Shown: piece after piece, positions 32,941 through 44,106 of the stretch
Numbering within the stretch: position 1 is the first letter of the stretch
Layout of the letters: each line of letters starts with the position of its first letter
DNA from: Pseudomonas citronellolis
Lineage (GTDB): Bacteria; Pseudomonadota; Gammaproteobacteria; Pseudomonadales; Pseudomonadaceae
Assembly: GCF_900112375.1 (NCBI RefSeq)
Contig: NZ_FOLS01000032.1
Coordinates: 31,411-95,410 of the forward strand
Reading direction: 5' to 3'
Length of the DNA stretch: 64,000 bases
The notes under the pieces: generated by a model
What the model was told of the DNA's origin: nothing
What the model saw: the letters and a program-made list of their open reading frames with translations, nothing else
Database searches by the model: none
Position numbers and translations under genes: made by a program

Positions 32941-33510
32941 ATGGTCTGGCTCTTGGCGATCCTCGCCTACCTGCTCGGCTCGCTGTCCTTCGCGGTACTC
33001 CTCAGTCGCCTCTTCGGCACCGCCGACCCGCGCGCCGGCGGCTCCGGCAACCCCGGCGCCACCAACATGCTGCGCCTGGCCGGGAAGAAGGCCGCCATCC
33101 TCACCCTCGTCGGCGACCTGGCCAAGGGCCTGGTGCCGGTGCTCGTCGCCCGCCTGTTCGGCCTGGGCGCGATGCAGGAGGCCTGGGTCGGCGTGGCGGC
33201 GGTGATCGGCCACCTCTACCCGCTGTACTTCAACTTCCGCGGCGGCAAGGGCGTGGCCACCGCCGCCGGCATGCTCCTGGCGCTCTACCCGCCGGCCGCG
33301 CTGCTCGCCGCGGTGGCCTGGCTGCTCACCTTCAAGCTCTCGCGCACCAGTTCGCTCGCCTCGCTGGTCGCCACCCCGCTCACCCTGCCGCTGCTGGCCT
33401 GGCAACTGCCGGCGGCACTGCTGCCGATGACCCTGCTCACCGGGCTCATCGTCTGGCGCCACCGCGGCAACCTGCGCGACCTCGTGGCCGGGCGCGAGCG
33501 GCATTTCTAG
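32941..33510 (+). CDS. plsY: Acyl-phosphate:glycerol-3-phosphate acyltransferase
   Basis: 189-residue inner-membrane enzyme with about five hydrophobic helices that acylates glycerol 3-phosphate from acyl-phosphate, the first step of phospholipid synthesis. Motifs are [31 protein letters not shown] and the GRERHF tail. I chose the ATG at 32941 ([14 protein letters not shown]), which gives the family N-terminal helix; longer frames extend into the divergent promoter. Formerly YgiH, usually beside tsaD as here. Confidence 0.93.
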   Translation: MVWLLAILAYLLGSLSFAVLLSRLFGTADPRAGGSGNPGATNMLRLAGKKAAILTLVGDLAKGLVPVLVARLFGLGAMQEAWVGVAAVIGHLYPLYFNFRGGKGVATAAGMLLALYPPAALLAAVAWLLTFKLSRTSSLASLVATPLTLPLLAWQLPAALLPMTLLTGLIVWRHRGNLRDLVAGRERHF

Positions 33511-33516
33511 GACAGG

Positions 33517-33602
33517 GAGCTTCAAGCCACAAGCGACAAGCTGCAAGCGAAAAGTGGCGGCACGCCGCTGGCAGCTTGCCGCCTGTCGCTTGCAGCCATC
33601 TT
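33517..33602. terminator. Inverted repeat likely acting as shared terminator of plsY and tsaD
   Basis: GCGACAAGCTGCAAGCG is followed by CAGCTTGCCGCCTGTCGCTT, with TTTTTATA at the plus-strand end (33599-33606). It lies between convergent plsY and tsaD. The repeat belongs to the GCAAGC family seen at 22184 and 26876. Confidence 0.6.
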
Positions 33603-33603
33603 T

Positions 33604-34629
33604 TTATACCGCTGGCAGCGACTCCATCGGCCAGCGCGCGCGCACGTCGATCGCCGGGCCGTCGTGCTGGCCGGCCAGCAGGCGCTGGCAGCCGGCGTAG
33701 GCGATCATCGCGCCGTTGTCGGTGCAGAACCGCGGGCGGGCATAGAACACCTGGCCGCGGAGTTCGCCGAGCATCTTCTGCAGGTGCTCGCGCAGGGCGC
33801 GGTTGGCGCTCACCCCGCCGGCGATCACCAGGTTCTTCAGGCCGGTCTGCTTGAGGGCGCGGCGGCACTTGATGGTCAGCGTCTCGACCACCGCCTGCTG
33901 GAACGCCAGGGCGATGTCGCAGCGCGTCTGCTCGCCGTCGTCGCCCGCTTCGCGGCAACGCTGCCAGGTGTTCAGGGCGAAGGTCTTCAGGCCGCTGAAA
34001 CTGAAGTCCAGGCCCGGACGGTCGGTCATCGGCCGCGGGAAGACGAAGCGCCCCGGCGTGCCTTTTTCCGCCAGGCGGGCGATCTCCGGGCCACCGGGGT
34101 AGCCCAGGCCGAGCAGCTTGGCGGTCTTGTCGAAAGCCTCGCCGGCGGCGTCGTCCAGGGACTCGCCGAGCAACTGGTAGCGGCCAATGCCATCCACCCG
34201 CACCAGCTGGGTGTGGCCGCCGGAGACCAGCAGGGCGACGAACGGGAACTGCGGCGGCTGCTCTTCCAGCATGGGCGCCAGCAGGTGGCCTTCCATGTGG
34301 TGCACGCCGACCGCCGGTATGCCCCAGGCGAACGCCAGGGCCTGGGCGCAGGAGGCGCCGACCAGCAGCGCGCCCACCAGGCCGGGGCCGGCGGTGTAGG
34401 CGATGGCGTCGATGTCGCCGCTCTGACAGCCGGCCTCGTCGAGCACCTGGCGGATGAGCGGCAGCATGCGCTTGACGTGGTCGCGCGAGGCCAGCTCGGG
34501 CACGACCCCGCCGTAGACGCGATGCAGATCGATCTGACTGAACAGCGCATCGGCCAGCAGGCCGCGCTCGCTGTCGTAGAGGGCGACGCCGGTTTCGTCG
34601 CAGGAGGTTTCCAACCCCAGCACACGCAT
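33604..34629 (-). CDS. tsaD: tRNA N6-threonylcarbamoyladenosine transferase TsaD
   Basis: 341-residue ASKHA-fold enzyme that transfers the threonylcarbamoyl group to A37 of ANN-decoding tRNAs with TsaB/TsaE. Motifs are [13 protein letters not shown], metal-binding [22 protein letters not shown] and [10 protein letters not shown]. It is divergent from rpsU with about 200 bp between starts. Formerly gcp/YgjD. Confidence 0.96.
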   Translation of the reverse strand: MRVLGLETSCDETGVALYDSERGLLADALFSQIDLHRVYGGVVPELASRDHVKRMLPLIRQVLDEAGCQSGDIDAIAYTAGPGLVGALLVGASCAQALAFAWGIPAVGVHHMEGHLLAPMLEEQPPQFPFVALLVSGGHTQLVRVDGIGRYQLLGESLDDAAGEAFDKTAKLLGLGYPGGPEIARLAEKGTPGRFVFPRPMTDRPGLDFSFSGLKTFALNTWQRCREAGDDGEQTRCDIALAFQQAVVETLTIKCRRALKQTGLKNLVIAGGVSANRALREHLQKMLGELRGQVFYARPRFCTDNGAMIAYAGCQRLLAGQHDGPAIDVRARWPMESLPAV

Positions 34630-34719
34630 GGGTTCGAGCCTTCAACTCTGGGCAAATGGGAAGCGGCGCATGATAATCGCCCGCTGCGGGTACCGACCAG
34701 CGTTTTTCGATCGGAGGCT

Positions 34720-34748
34720 TTGCATTCCTGAGCCCGAACCGTTAATAT
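34720..34748 (+). promoter_or_regulatory. Sigma-70 promoter of the rpsU-dnaG-rpoD operon
   Basis: TTGCAT (34720-34725) and TAATAT (34743-34748) with exactly 17 bp spacing, about 85 bp upstream of the rpsU start and divergent from tsaD. Confidence 0.65.
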
Positions 34749-34832
34749 CCGCAACCCTTGAAAACCGCCGTCTCCAGTGCCTACTGCCAGGAGCGCGATA
34801 AATCCCCGGTAATCATTGAAGGTACGACCTGG

Positions 34833-35048
34833 ATGCCCGCCGTCAAAGTTAAAGAGAACGAACCCTTCGACGTAGCCCTGCGTCGTTTCAAGCGCTCCTG
34901 CGAAAAAGCCGGTGTACTGGCTGAAGTCCGTAGCCGCGAGTTCTACGAGAAGCCCACCGCCGAGCGCAAGCGCAAGGCCGCTGCCGCTGTCAAGCGTCAC
35001 GCCAAGAAAGTGCAGCGCGAACAGCGCCGCCGCGAGCGTCTGTACTGA
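34833..35048 (+). CDS. rpsU: 30S ribosomal protein S21
   Basis: 71-residue basic ribosomal protein with the family start [20 protein letters not shown] and the Lys/Arg-rich tail. I chose the ATG at 34833 because it gives the exact S21 length; the 25 codons upstream are leader. First gene of the macromolecular synthesis operon with dnaG and rpoD. Confidence 0.97.
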   Translation: MPAVKVKENEPFDVALRRFKRSCEKAGVLAEVRSREFYEKPTAERKRKAAAAVKRHAKKVQREQRRRERLY

Positions 35049-35120
35049 GTTCGACTCAGCCGCACGCTCTGCACATCGCCCGGCCCACTCGCCGGGCGAG
35101 TGCCTGAAAAGCTACACCGC

Positions 35121-35156
35121 ACTCCGATTCGCACCTGGCGAAGCTCGGAGTTTTTT
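35121..35156 (+). terminator. Terminator/attenuator between rpsU and dnaG
   Basis: ACTCCGATTCGC and GCGAAGCTCGGAGT form an interrupted stem followed by six T residues. It sits between rpsU and dnaG, as expected in this operon where primase is made at much lower level than S21. Confidence 0.85.
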
Positions 35157-35237
35157 GCTTTTCATGCCCCATGAAATGCCATACTCCAAGCCAGCCTTGG
35201 GTGTATGCCTGGGTCCATCCTGCGTCCCGACGAGTCT

Positions 35238-37256
35238 ATGGCCGGCCTGATTCCGCAATCCTTCATCGATGACCTGCTCAACCGCACCGACATCCTCGAT
35301 GTGGTGAGTTCGCGCATTCAGCTGAAGAAGACCGGCAAGAACTACAGCGCCTGCTGCCCGTTCCACAAGGAGAAGACGCCCTCCTTCACCGTCAGCCCCG
35401 ACAAGCAGTTCTACTACTGCTTCGGCTGCGGCGCCGGTGGCAACGCGCTGGGCTTCATCATGGACCACGACAACCTGGACTTCGTCCAGGCCGTCGAGGA
35501 CCTGGCCAAACGCGCCGGCATGGACATCCCCCGCGAGGAAGGCCGGCGCGGCAAGCCGCGGCAGCCGACCGACTCGCCGCTGTACCCGCTGCTGAGCGCT
35601 GCCGCCGACTACTATCGCCAGGCGCTGAAGAGCCACCCGGCGCGCAAGGCCGCGGTGGAATACCTCAAGGGCCGCGGCCTGACCGGCGAGATCGCCCGTG
35701 ACTTCGGCCTGGGCTTCGCCCCGCCGGGCTGGGACAACCTGCTCAAGCACCTGGGCGGCGACAACCTGCAGCTCAAGGCCATGCTCGACGCCGGCCTGCT
35801 GGTGGAGAACCCCGACAGCGGCAAGCGCTACGACCGCTTCCGCGACCGGGTGATCTTCCCCATCCGCGACAGCCGCGGGCGGGTGATCGCCTTCGGCGGC
35901 CGGGTGCTGGGCGACGACAAGCCCAAGTACCTGAACTCCCCGGAAACCCCGGTGTTCCACAAGGGCCAGGAGCTCTACGGGCTGTTCGAGGCGCGCAAGA
36001 ACAACCGCGACCTCGACGAGATCATGGTGGTGGAAGGCTACATGGACGTGATCGCCCTGGCGCAACAGGGCATCCGCAACGCCGTGGCCACCCTCGGCAC
36101 CGCCACCAGCGAGGAACACATCAAGCGCCTGTTCCGCCTGGTGCCGAACATCCTGTTCTGCTTCGACGGCGACCAGGCCGGGCGCAAGGCCGCCTGGCGC
36201 GCACTGGAATCGGCCCTGTCGAACCTGCAGGACGGCCGCAAGATCCGCTTCCTGTTCCTCCCCGAGGGCGAGGACCCGGACAGCCTGGTCCGCGCCGAAG
36301 GCCCCGACGCCTTCCGTGCGCGCCTGGCCCACCAGGCCCAGCCGCTGGCCGACTACTTCTTCCAGCAACTGATGCAGGAAGCCGACCCCAGTACCCTGGA
36401 AGGCAAGGCGCACCTGGCGACCCTGGCCGGCCCGCTGCTGGAGAAGATCCCCGGCAACACCCTGCGCCTGCTGATGCGCCAGCGCCTGGGCCAGCTCACC
36501 GGGCTGAGCGGCGAGGCGCTGAACCAGCTGAACGCGCCGCGCTCAAGCGGCGGCCAAAGCCATGCCCAAGGGCACGGCCAGGCCACGCAAAGCATCGCCC
36601 CGGACAGCCACGCGCATGAATACAGCGACTACGATGTAGGCCACTTCGCCGATCACGGCGAGCCCAGCTACCAGGACAGCGCCAGCTATTTCGAGGCGCC
36701 GTCGGATTTCGCTGGCGGCAAAGCGGGCAAGAAGCCCTGGAAAGGCGAGCGCAAATGGGACGGCAAAGGTGGCAAGGGCGGCAAGCGCGGCGATTTCGCC
36801 CCGCGCCAGCCGCGCACCGAGATCAGCGTCGAATCGCCCACCCTGACCGCGCTGCGCACCCTGCTGCACCACCCGCAGCTGGCGCAGAAGGTCGAGGACG
36901 CCAGCCATTTCGCCAACGAAGGGCAGACCTACTCGCAGCTGCTGGCGGCGCTCGTCGAAGCGCTGCAGAAGAACCCGAAGCAGCGCTCGATGCAACTGAT
37001 CGCGCGCTGGCACGGCACCCCGCAAGGACGCCTGCTGCAGGCCCTGGCGGAAAAGGAATGGCTGATCGACCAGGGCAATCTTGAAAAGCAGTTCTGCGAC
37101 ACCATTACTACACTTGCACACAGTCAGCTGCACAACAGCCGCGAGGCGCGGCTGCGTAGCGTGATGCAGAAGAGCCCCAGTGAACTGACTGACGAAGAGA
37201 AAGCTCTATTGAGGGAACACTTCAGCAATGCCTCTTCACCAGGCCTCCAGAGCTGA
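35238..37256 (+). CDS. dnaG: DNA primase
   Basis: 672-residue primase. It has an N-terminal CHC2 zinc finger (CCPFHKEKTPSF then CFGCGAGGN), the catalytic core with TOPRIM motifs (MVVEGYMDVIAL and FDGDQAGRKAAWRAL), then a long hydrophilic linker (about residues 432-535, rich in Gly, His, Lys and Ser). A C-terminal DnaB-binding helical domain follows. I chose the ATG at 35238 (MAGLIPQSFIDDLL), the family start. It is slightly longer than the E. coli protein because of the linker. Confidence 0.96.
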   Translation: MAGLIPQSFIDDLLNRTDILDVVSSRIQLKKTGKNYSACCPFHKEKTPSFTVSPDKQFYYCFGCGAGGNALGFIMDHDNLDFVQAVEDLAKRAGMDIPREEGRRGKPRQPTDSPLYPLLSAAADYYRQALKSHPARKAAVEYLKGRGLTGEIARDFGLGFAPPGWDNLLKHLGGDNLQLKAMLDAGLLVENPDSGKRYDRFRDRVIFPIRDSRGRVIAFGGRVLGDDKPKYLNSPETPVFHKGQELYGLFEARKNNRDLDEIMVVEGYMDVIALAQQGIRNAVATLGTATSEEHIKRLFRLVPNILFCFDGDQAGRKAAWRALESALSNLQDGRKIRFLFLPEGEDPDSLVRAEGPDAFRARLAHQAQPLADYFFQQLMQEADPSTLEGKAHLATLAGPLLEKIPGNTLRLLMRQRLGQLTGLSGEALNQLNAPRSSGGQSHAQGHGQATQSIAPDSHAHEYSDYDVGHFADHGEPSYQDSASYFEAPSDFAGGKAGKKPWKGERKWDGKGGKGGKRGDFAPRQPRTEISVESPTLTALRTLLHHPQLAQKVEDASHFANEGQTYSQLLAALVEALQKNPKQRSMQLIARWHGTPQGRLLQALAEKEWLIDQGNLEKQFCDTITTLAHSQLHNSREARLRSVMQKSPSELTDEEKALLREHFSNASSPGLQS

Positions 37257-37278
37257 ACTGGCGCCTGAAGCCTCGAAT

Positions 37279-37288
37279 CTGGTATAAT
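37279..37288 (+). promoter_or_regulatory. Extended -10 promoter upstream of rpoD
   Basis: TCTGGTATAAT contains a consensus TATAAT (37283-37288) with the TG extended -10 element one base upstream. It lies 46 bp before the rpoD ATG and within 30 bp of the dnaG stop. No good -35 is seen, which extended -10 promoters tolerate. It would allow rpoD expression independent of the operon promoter. Confidence 0.55.
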
Positions 37289-37334
37289 CCTCGGCTTATT
37301 TCAGCCCGCCAAGACCTTCAGTGGATAGGGTGTT

Positions 37335-39185
<1,851 letters not shown>

Positions 39186-39191
39186 TCGAAG

Positions 39192-39220
39192 AACCCCCGG
39201 CACAGCCCGGGGGTTTTTCT
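39192..39220 (+). terminator. Rho-independent terminator of rpoD
   Basis: AACCCCCGG and CCGGGGGTT form a 9-bp stem with a 6-base loop and a TTTTTCTTTC tail immediately after the rpoD stop. Confidence 0.9.
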
Positions 39221-39305
39221 TTCAGGGATACTGGCAGGGGGCTACTGGAGCGGCCGGGGCCCGACTACACTTCGGCATATCCACTCCCCGGGTCCGAGGC
39301 TCCCC

Positions 39306-42300
39306 ATGCCGCGTCTGCAGGCTCTTCTGTTGTGCTTGGCATGCTGGGTCCTCCAGGCGCAGGCGCTCACCCTCACGCCGGAAGAACAGGCCTGGCTGCG
39401 CCAGCATCCGCAGCTGCGCCTGGGCGTGGACGCCTCCTGGCCGCCCTTCGAGTTCCGCGACGACCAGGGCCGCTACCAGGGGCTCGCCGCCAGCTACGTG
39501 CAACTGATCAGCGACCGCCTGCAGGTCGGCATGCAGCCCAGCGAACCGAGCAGCTGGAACGAAGTCCTGCAGCAGGCGCGCAACGGCCAGGTCGACCTGC
39601 TGCCAGGTATCATGGCCACGCCCGAACGCAGCGAATACCTGACCTTCACCCGCCCCTACCTGGACTTCCCCATCGTCATCCTTGCCCGCAAGGATGGCCC
39701 CAACCCGGAAAACCTGCGGGCGCTGTACGGCCTGAAGGTCGGCGTGGTCGACCACTACGCGCCCCATGAACTGCTGATCGCCAAGCACCCGGACCTCAAC
39801 CTGCTGCCCCTGCCGAGCGTCGCGGCGGCCCTGCAGGCCCTGGCCACCGGGCAGGTCGACGCCTTCGTCGGCGACTTCGCCTCCAGCGTCTGGAGCCTGC
39901 GCCAGCTCAAGCTCGAAGGCATCCAGATCAGCGGCGAGACGCCCTATCGCTACCAGTTGGCCATGGCCGTGCCGCGCAACGATGCAATGCTCGCCGGCAT
40001 CCTCGACAAACTCTTCGCCGAACTCACCAGCGACGAGGTCGAAGCCCTGCAGACACCCTGGGTCGGAGGCCTGCTGGACAACCGCCCGGCCTGGTCGCAC
40101 CACCTGCTGACCATCGGCCTGCCGGCCCTGCTGGTGAGCCTGGCGATCGTCGCCACGCTGGTGGCGATGAACCGCCGCCTACGCGGCGAAGTGGCGCGGC
40201 GGGTGAGGCTCGAACAAGCCCTGCGCGACAGCGAGCAGCACTTCCGCGGCCTGGTAGAGAGCATGGCCGCCATCGCCTGGGAAATGCGCCTGTCGGAAAA
40301 CCGCTTCACCTACGTCTCGCCCCACGCCCAGGAACTGCTGGGCTACCCACAGCACGAGTGGCTGCAACCGGGCTTCTGGCAGCGCACCCTGCACCCGGCC
40401 GACGCCGAGCAGGCGATGAGCTTCTGCTTCTCGGAAAGCCGCGCCGGGCGCAACCACAGCCTGGATTACCGGATGCTCGCCGCCGACGGCCGCGTGGTGT
40501 GGATCCGCGACATCGTCACCCTCATCCGCCACGGCGACGAACTCATCCTGCGCGGCCTGATGATCGACATCACCGAGGCCAAGCGCACCGAGCAGGCGCT
40601 GCGCCTGTCCGAGCAGAAGTTCGCCTCGGTGTTCCACCACTGCCCGGACATCATCGTCCTCGCCCGGCGCATCGACGGGCGCCTGCTGGCGGTGAACAGC
40701 ACCTTCGAGCAGCAGGTCGGCATCCCCGCCAGCGAAGCCCTGGGCAAGACCGCCACCGAGCTGAACATCTGGAGCGAGCCGGGCATGGGCCCGCGCATGC
40801 TCGAACGCCTGCAGGGCGAGAACCTCAACAACATCGAGATCAGCCTGCATCGCCGCGACGGCAGCCGCTTCACCGCCCTGCTCTCGGCCCAGCGCGTGGC
40901 GCTGGACGACACGCCGGCCCTGGTGGTGGTGGCGCGCAACATCTCCCAGCTCAAGCAGACCCAGGAGCAACTGCGCGCCTCCGAGGAAAAATTCGCCAAG
41001 GCCTTCCACGCCTCCCCCGACGGCATGCTCATCACCCGCATCCGCGACGGCCTGCTGCTGGAGGCCAACGAAGGCTTCACCCGCATCACCGGCTACGGCC
41101 GCGAGAGCGCCAGCGAGCGCTCGACCCTAGAACTGGGCCTGTGGGCCGACCCGCAGGACCGCGAGCGCCTGCTGCAGATGATCCACGAACGCTCGACGGT
41201 GCAGGACTTCACCGCCTTCATCCGCACCCGCGAAGGCGCCGCCCGGCTCTGCGAACTCTCGGCGCACCACATCGTCATCAGCGGCGAAGACTGCCTGCTG
41301 ACCATCGCCCGCGACATCACCGAGCGCCAGCAGATGCAGGAAAAGCTCACCCTGGCCGCCACCGTGTTCGAAAGCACCGCCGAAGGCGTGATGATCACCG
41401 ACGCCAGCCAGCGCATGATCGCGGTCAACCGCGCCTTCAGCGAAATCACCGGCTACGGCGAGGACGAAGTGCTGGGCCAATCGCCGCGCCTGCTGGCCTC
41501 GGGGCAGCACGACAGCAGCTTCTACGTCGCCATGTGGCACCACCTCAACGCCGAAGGCCACTGGCAGGGCGAGATCTGGAACCGGCGCAAGAGCGGCGAG
41601 CTCTACCCGGAGTGGCTGACCATCAGCGCCGTGCGGGGCAACAACGGCGAAACCAGCCACTTCGTCGGCGTCTTCGCCGACATCTCCACGCTCAAGTACG
41701 CCCAGGCCCGCCTCGACTACCAAGCCCACCACGACCCGCTCACCGGCCTGCCCAACCGCCTGCTGTTCGAATCGCGCCTGACCTCCGCCCTGAAGGAAAG
41801 CCAGGAAGAACAGCAGCTGGGCGCCGTGCTGTTCCTCGACCTGGACCGCTTCAAGCACATCAACGACAGCCTCGGCCACCCGGTCGGCGACCAACTGCTG
41901 AAATCCATCGCCCGGCGCCTGCGCGAACAGCTGCGCGACATCGACACCGTGGCCCGCCAGGGCGGCGACGAATTCATCATCCTGCTGCCCGGCCTGCACC
42001 AGAGCGCCGATGCCGAGCACGTGGCGAAGAAACTGCTGAACTGCTTCAGCCACGCCTTCGTCGCCGACGACAAGGAATTCTTCGTCAGCGCCAGCATCGG
42101 CATCAGCCTGTTCCCGGTGGACGGCAAGGACGTCGCCACCCTGGTGAAGAACGCCGACGCCGCCATGTACCGGGCCAAGGCCCAAGGCCGCAACCGCGTC
42201 GAGTTCTACACCCGCGAACTGACCTTCCAGGCCAACGAACGCGTGGCCCTGGAGCACGAACTGCGCCGCGCCCTGGAAACCCACCAGCTACAGCTCTACT

Positions 42301-43040
42301 ACCAGCCCAAGCAGGCCCTGGACACCGGCGCGCTGGTGGGCGCCGAAGCGCTGATCCGCTGGAGCCACCCCAAGTACGGCGCCATCCCACCGGACCGCTT
42401 CATCCCCCTGGCCGAAGAGACCGGGCTGATCCTGCCCCTGGGCACCTGGGTGCTGGAAGAAGCCTGTCGGCAGATGAGCCGCTGGCAACAGAGCCACGCC
42501 GCCTTCGGCCCGCTGTCGGTGAACCTCGCCGGCGCCCAGCTCTACCAGCACGACGTGGTCGACCAGGTGCGCGAGCTGCTGCAGCGCTACAACCTGCACG
42601 CCCCCAGGCTGCAACTGGAGATCACCGAGAACTTCCTGATGCACCAGACCGACGAGGCCCTGACCACCCTGCACGCCCTGAAACGCCTGGGCGTACAACT
42701 GGCCATCGACGACTTCGGCACCGGCTACTCCTCGCTCAGCTACCTCAAGCAGCTGCCGCTGGACATCCTCAAGATCGACCAGTCCTTCGTCCACGGCCTG
42801 CCGGACGATCCCCACGACGCCGCCATCGCCCGCGCCATCATCGCCCTGGGCCGCAGCATGAACCTGACCATCATCGCCGAAGGCGTGGAACGCGAAGAAC
42901 AGGAACGCTTCCTCGCCGAAGAAGGCTGCGACCAGGTCCAAGGCTACGCCCTCAGCCCGCCCCTGCCTGCCGAACAATTCGCAGCCCGTTTCCTCACCCC
43001 ACTGCATCCGATTGGCACCGCGCAAGGGACGCCGGTATAA
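39306..43040 (+). CDS. rmcA: RmcA-like cyclic-di-GMP regulator: SBP-TM-PAS-GGDEF-EAL
   Basis: 1244-residue membrane protein. After a signal peptide (MPRLQALLLCLACWVLQAQA) comes a periplasmic SBP_bac_3 domain (residues about 25-250, with GVDASWPPFEF and FTRPYLDFPIVI), then a transmembrane helix (LPALLVSLAIVATLVAMN). Four PAS domains follow (about residues 300-800), then a GGDEF domain with intact GGDEF in RQGGDEFIILL and an EAL domain with intact EAL in GAEALIRWSHP and DDFGTGYSSL. Length, order and position after rpoD match P. aeruginosa RmcA (PA0575), a redox-responsive phosphodiesterase affecting biofilm. Whether both output domains act here is inferred. Confidence 0.93.
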   Translation: MPRLQALLLCLACWVLQAQALTLTPEEQAWLRQHPQLRLGVDASWPPFEFRDDQGRYQGLAASYVQLISDRLQVGMQPSEPSSWNEVLQQARNGQVDLLPGIMATPERSEYLTFTRPYLDFPIVILARKDGPNPENLRALYGLKVGVVDHYAPHELLIAKHPDLNLLPLPSVAAALQALATGQVDAFVGDFASSVWSLRQLKLEGIQISGETPYRYQLAMAVPRNDAMLAGILDKLFAELTSDEVEALQTPWVGGLLDNRPAWSHHLLTIGLPALLVSLAIVATLVAMNRRLRGEVARRVRLEQALRDSEQHFRGLVESMAAIAWEMRLSENRFTYVSPHAQELLGYPQHEWLQPGFWQRTLHPADAEQAMSFCFSESRAGRNHSLDYRMLAADGRVVWIRDIVTLIRHGDELILRGLMIDITEAKRTEQALRLSEQKFASVFHHCPDIIVLARRIDGRLLAVNSTFEQQVGIPASEALGKTATELNIWSEPGMGPRMLERLQGENLNNIEISLHRRDGSRFTALLSAQRVALDDTPALVVVARNISQLKQTQEQLRASEEKFAKAFHASPDGMLITRIRDGLLLEANEGFTRITGYGRESASERSTLELGLWADPQDRERLLQMIHERSTVQDFTAFIRTREGAARLCELSAHHIVISGEDCLLTIARDITERQQMQEKLTLAATVFESTAEGVMITDASQRMIAVNRAFSEITGYGEDEVLGQSPRLLASGQHDSSFYVAMWHHLNAEGHWQGEIWNRRKSGELYPEWLTISAVRGNNGETSHFVGVFADISTLKYAQARLDYQAHHDPLTGLPNRLLFESRLTSALKESQEEQQLGAVLFLDLDRFKHINDSLGHPVGDQLLKSIARRLREQLRDIDTVARQGGDEFIILLPGLHQSADAEHVAKKLLNCFSHAFVADDKEFFVSASIGISLFPVDGKDVATLVKNADAAMYRAKAQGRNRVEFYTRELTFQANERVALEHELRRALETHQLQLYYQPKQALDTGALVGAEALIRWSHPKYGAIPPDRFIPLAEETGLILPLGTWVLEEACRQMSRWQQSHAAFGPLSVNLAGAQLYQHDVVDQVRELLQRYNLHAPRLQLEITENFLMHQTDEALTTLHALKRLGVQLAIDDFGTGYSSLSYLKQLPLDILKIDQSFVHGLPDDPHDAAIARAIIALGRSMNLTIIAEGVEREEQERFLAEEGCDQVQGYALSPPLPAEQFAARFLTPLHPIGTAQGTPV

Positions 43041-43041
43041 T
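43012..43041 (+). promoter_or_regulatory. Promoter of the CAU tRNA, inside the end of rmcA
   Basis: TTGGCA (43012-43017) and consensus TATAAT (43036-43041) have an 18-bp spacer, followed by a GC-rich discriminator (CCCGCCGGCC) typical of stringently controlled stable RNA promoters. The -35 lies within the last codons of rmcA and the -10 overlaps its stop region. Confidence 0.75.
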
Positions 43042-43057
43042 CCCGCCGGCCTTCTGG

Positions 43058-43134
43058 GGGCCTATAGCTCAGTCGGTTAGAGCAGAGGACTCATAATCCT
43101 TTGGTCCACGGTTCGAGTCCGTGTGGGCCCACCA
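43058..43134 (+). tRNA. tRNA with CAU anticodon (tRNA-Ile2 or tRNA-Met)
   Basis: 77-base tRNA with encoded CCA. Acceptor GGGCCTA pairs with TGGGCCC, the D-arm is TAGCTCAGTCGGTTAGAGCA, and the anticodon loop is CTCATAA (anticodon CAT) on a GAGGA/TCCTT stem. A GTTCGAGTC T-loop follows. The stem-loop and variable region (CATAATCCTTTGGTC) look more like the lysidine-modified minor isoleucine tRNA (ileX type) than elongator tRNA-Met. I cannot settle this by eye. Confidence 0.93.
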
Positions 43135-43139
43135 CCTTC

Positions 43140-43171
43140 AAAGCCGCGCATTGCGCGGCTTTGCGCTTTCT
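43140..43171 (+). terminator. Terminator after the tRNA
   Basis: AAAGCCGCGC and GCGCGGCTTT form a 10-bp stem with a 3-base loop six bases after the CCA end, followed by GCGCTTTC. Confidence 0.75.
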
Positions 43172-43311
43172 ACAGCCGTAGTATCTGGATCAGCGCTTTG
43201 GTCCCAAGGTACGAAAACGGTACAGCGCCGTTACGCCAGCGTGCCCGTGAAGTCCTTCGCGCTTACTTTCGGTAAGATCCGCACAATCAAAGGATCGCCG
43301 AAGGTCAAGAA

Positions 43312-44082
43312 ATGGACTTCACCCCCATCATCGCTCAGGTCTGGGGCACTGCCGCCTGGTTTATCCCGCTGATACTGCTGATTGGCCTGCTCAAATCGCC
43401 GTGGGCCAAGGGCCACATCGGCGAACTCTTGGTGCAGCTGTTTGCCCACTGGCAGTTGGACAAGCAAACCTACCGCCGCCTGCACAATGTCACCCTGAGC
43501 ACGCCAGACGGCACCACCCAGATCGACCACGTGTTCCTCTCGCCCTACGGCATCTTCGTGCTGGAAACGAAGAACATGAACGGATGGATCTTCGGCAACG
43601 AGAAGCAGGCGCAGTGGACGCAGAAGATCTACAAACGCACCTTCAAATTCCAGAACCCGCTGCGGCAGAACTACAAACACCTCAAGGCCCTGGAAGCCAC
43701 CCTTGGCGTCAACCCCGAGCACCTGCATTCGGTCATCACCTTCGTCGGCGGCAGCACTTTCAAAACCGAACTGCCAGCCAACGTCACCCAGGGCATCGGT
43801 TTTATCCGCTACATCAAGTCATTCCGGCAACCGGTGTTCAGTACGACCGAAGTCGAAACCATGCTGAATGCCCTGCAAACAGGGCGCCGCACGCCGACAT
43901 ACGCCACCCACCGCGAGCACGTGCAGAACCTCAAGCGGCGCAGTGACCCAACGGCAGAGCGGCAATGCCCCAAATGCGGCAGCGCCTTGGTGATCCGTAC
44001 GGTGAAATCAGGCCCGAAAGCAGGGCAGCAGTTCTGGGGCTGCTCGACTTTTCCCAAGTGCCGGACGATGCAGAATCTTTGA
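43312..44082 (+). CDS. NERD-domain nuclease-related protein with C-terminal zinc finger
   Basis: 256-residue protein. A membrane-spanning N-terminal helix (TAAWFIPLILLIGLL, residues about 13-27) is followed by a NERD domain (about residues 33-150) with the nuclease-like core GTTQIDHVFLSPYGIFVLETKN (Asp and Glu-x-Lys of the restriction-endonuclease-like fold). A C-terminal topoisomerase-type zinc finger (CPKCGSALVIR and WGCSTFPKC, four Cys) follows. NERD proteins are predicted DNA-processing or defence-related nucleases. It starts 178 bp after the tRNA and is convergent with the first hicB. Confidence 0.85.
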   Translation: MDFTPIIAQVWGTAAWFIPLILLIGLLKSPWAKGHIGELLVQLFAHWQLDKQTYRRLHNVTLSTPDGTTQIDHVFLSPYGIFVLETKNMNGWIFGNEKQAQWTQKIYKRTFKFQNPLRQNYKHLKALEATLGVNPEHLHSVITFVGGSTFKTELPANVTQGIGFIRYIKSFRQPVFSTTEVETMLNALQTGRRTPTYATHREHVQNLKRRSDPTAERQCPKCGSALVIRTVKSGPKAGQQFWGCSTFPKCRTMQNL

Positions 44083-44106
44083 GAGATGGGCCAGGAACCT
44101 GCGCCA

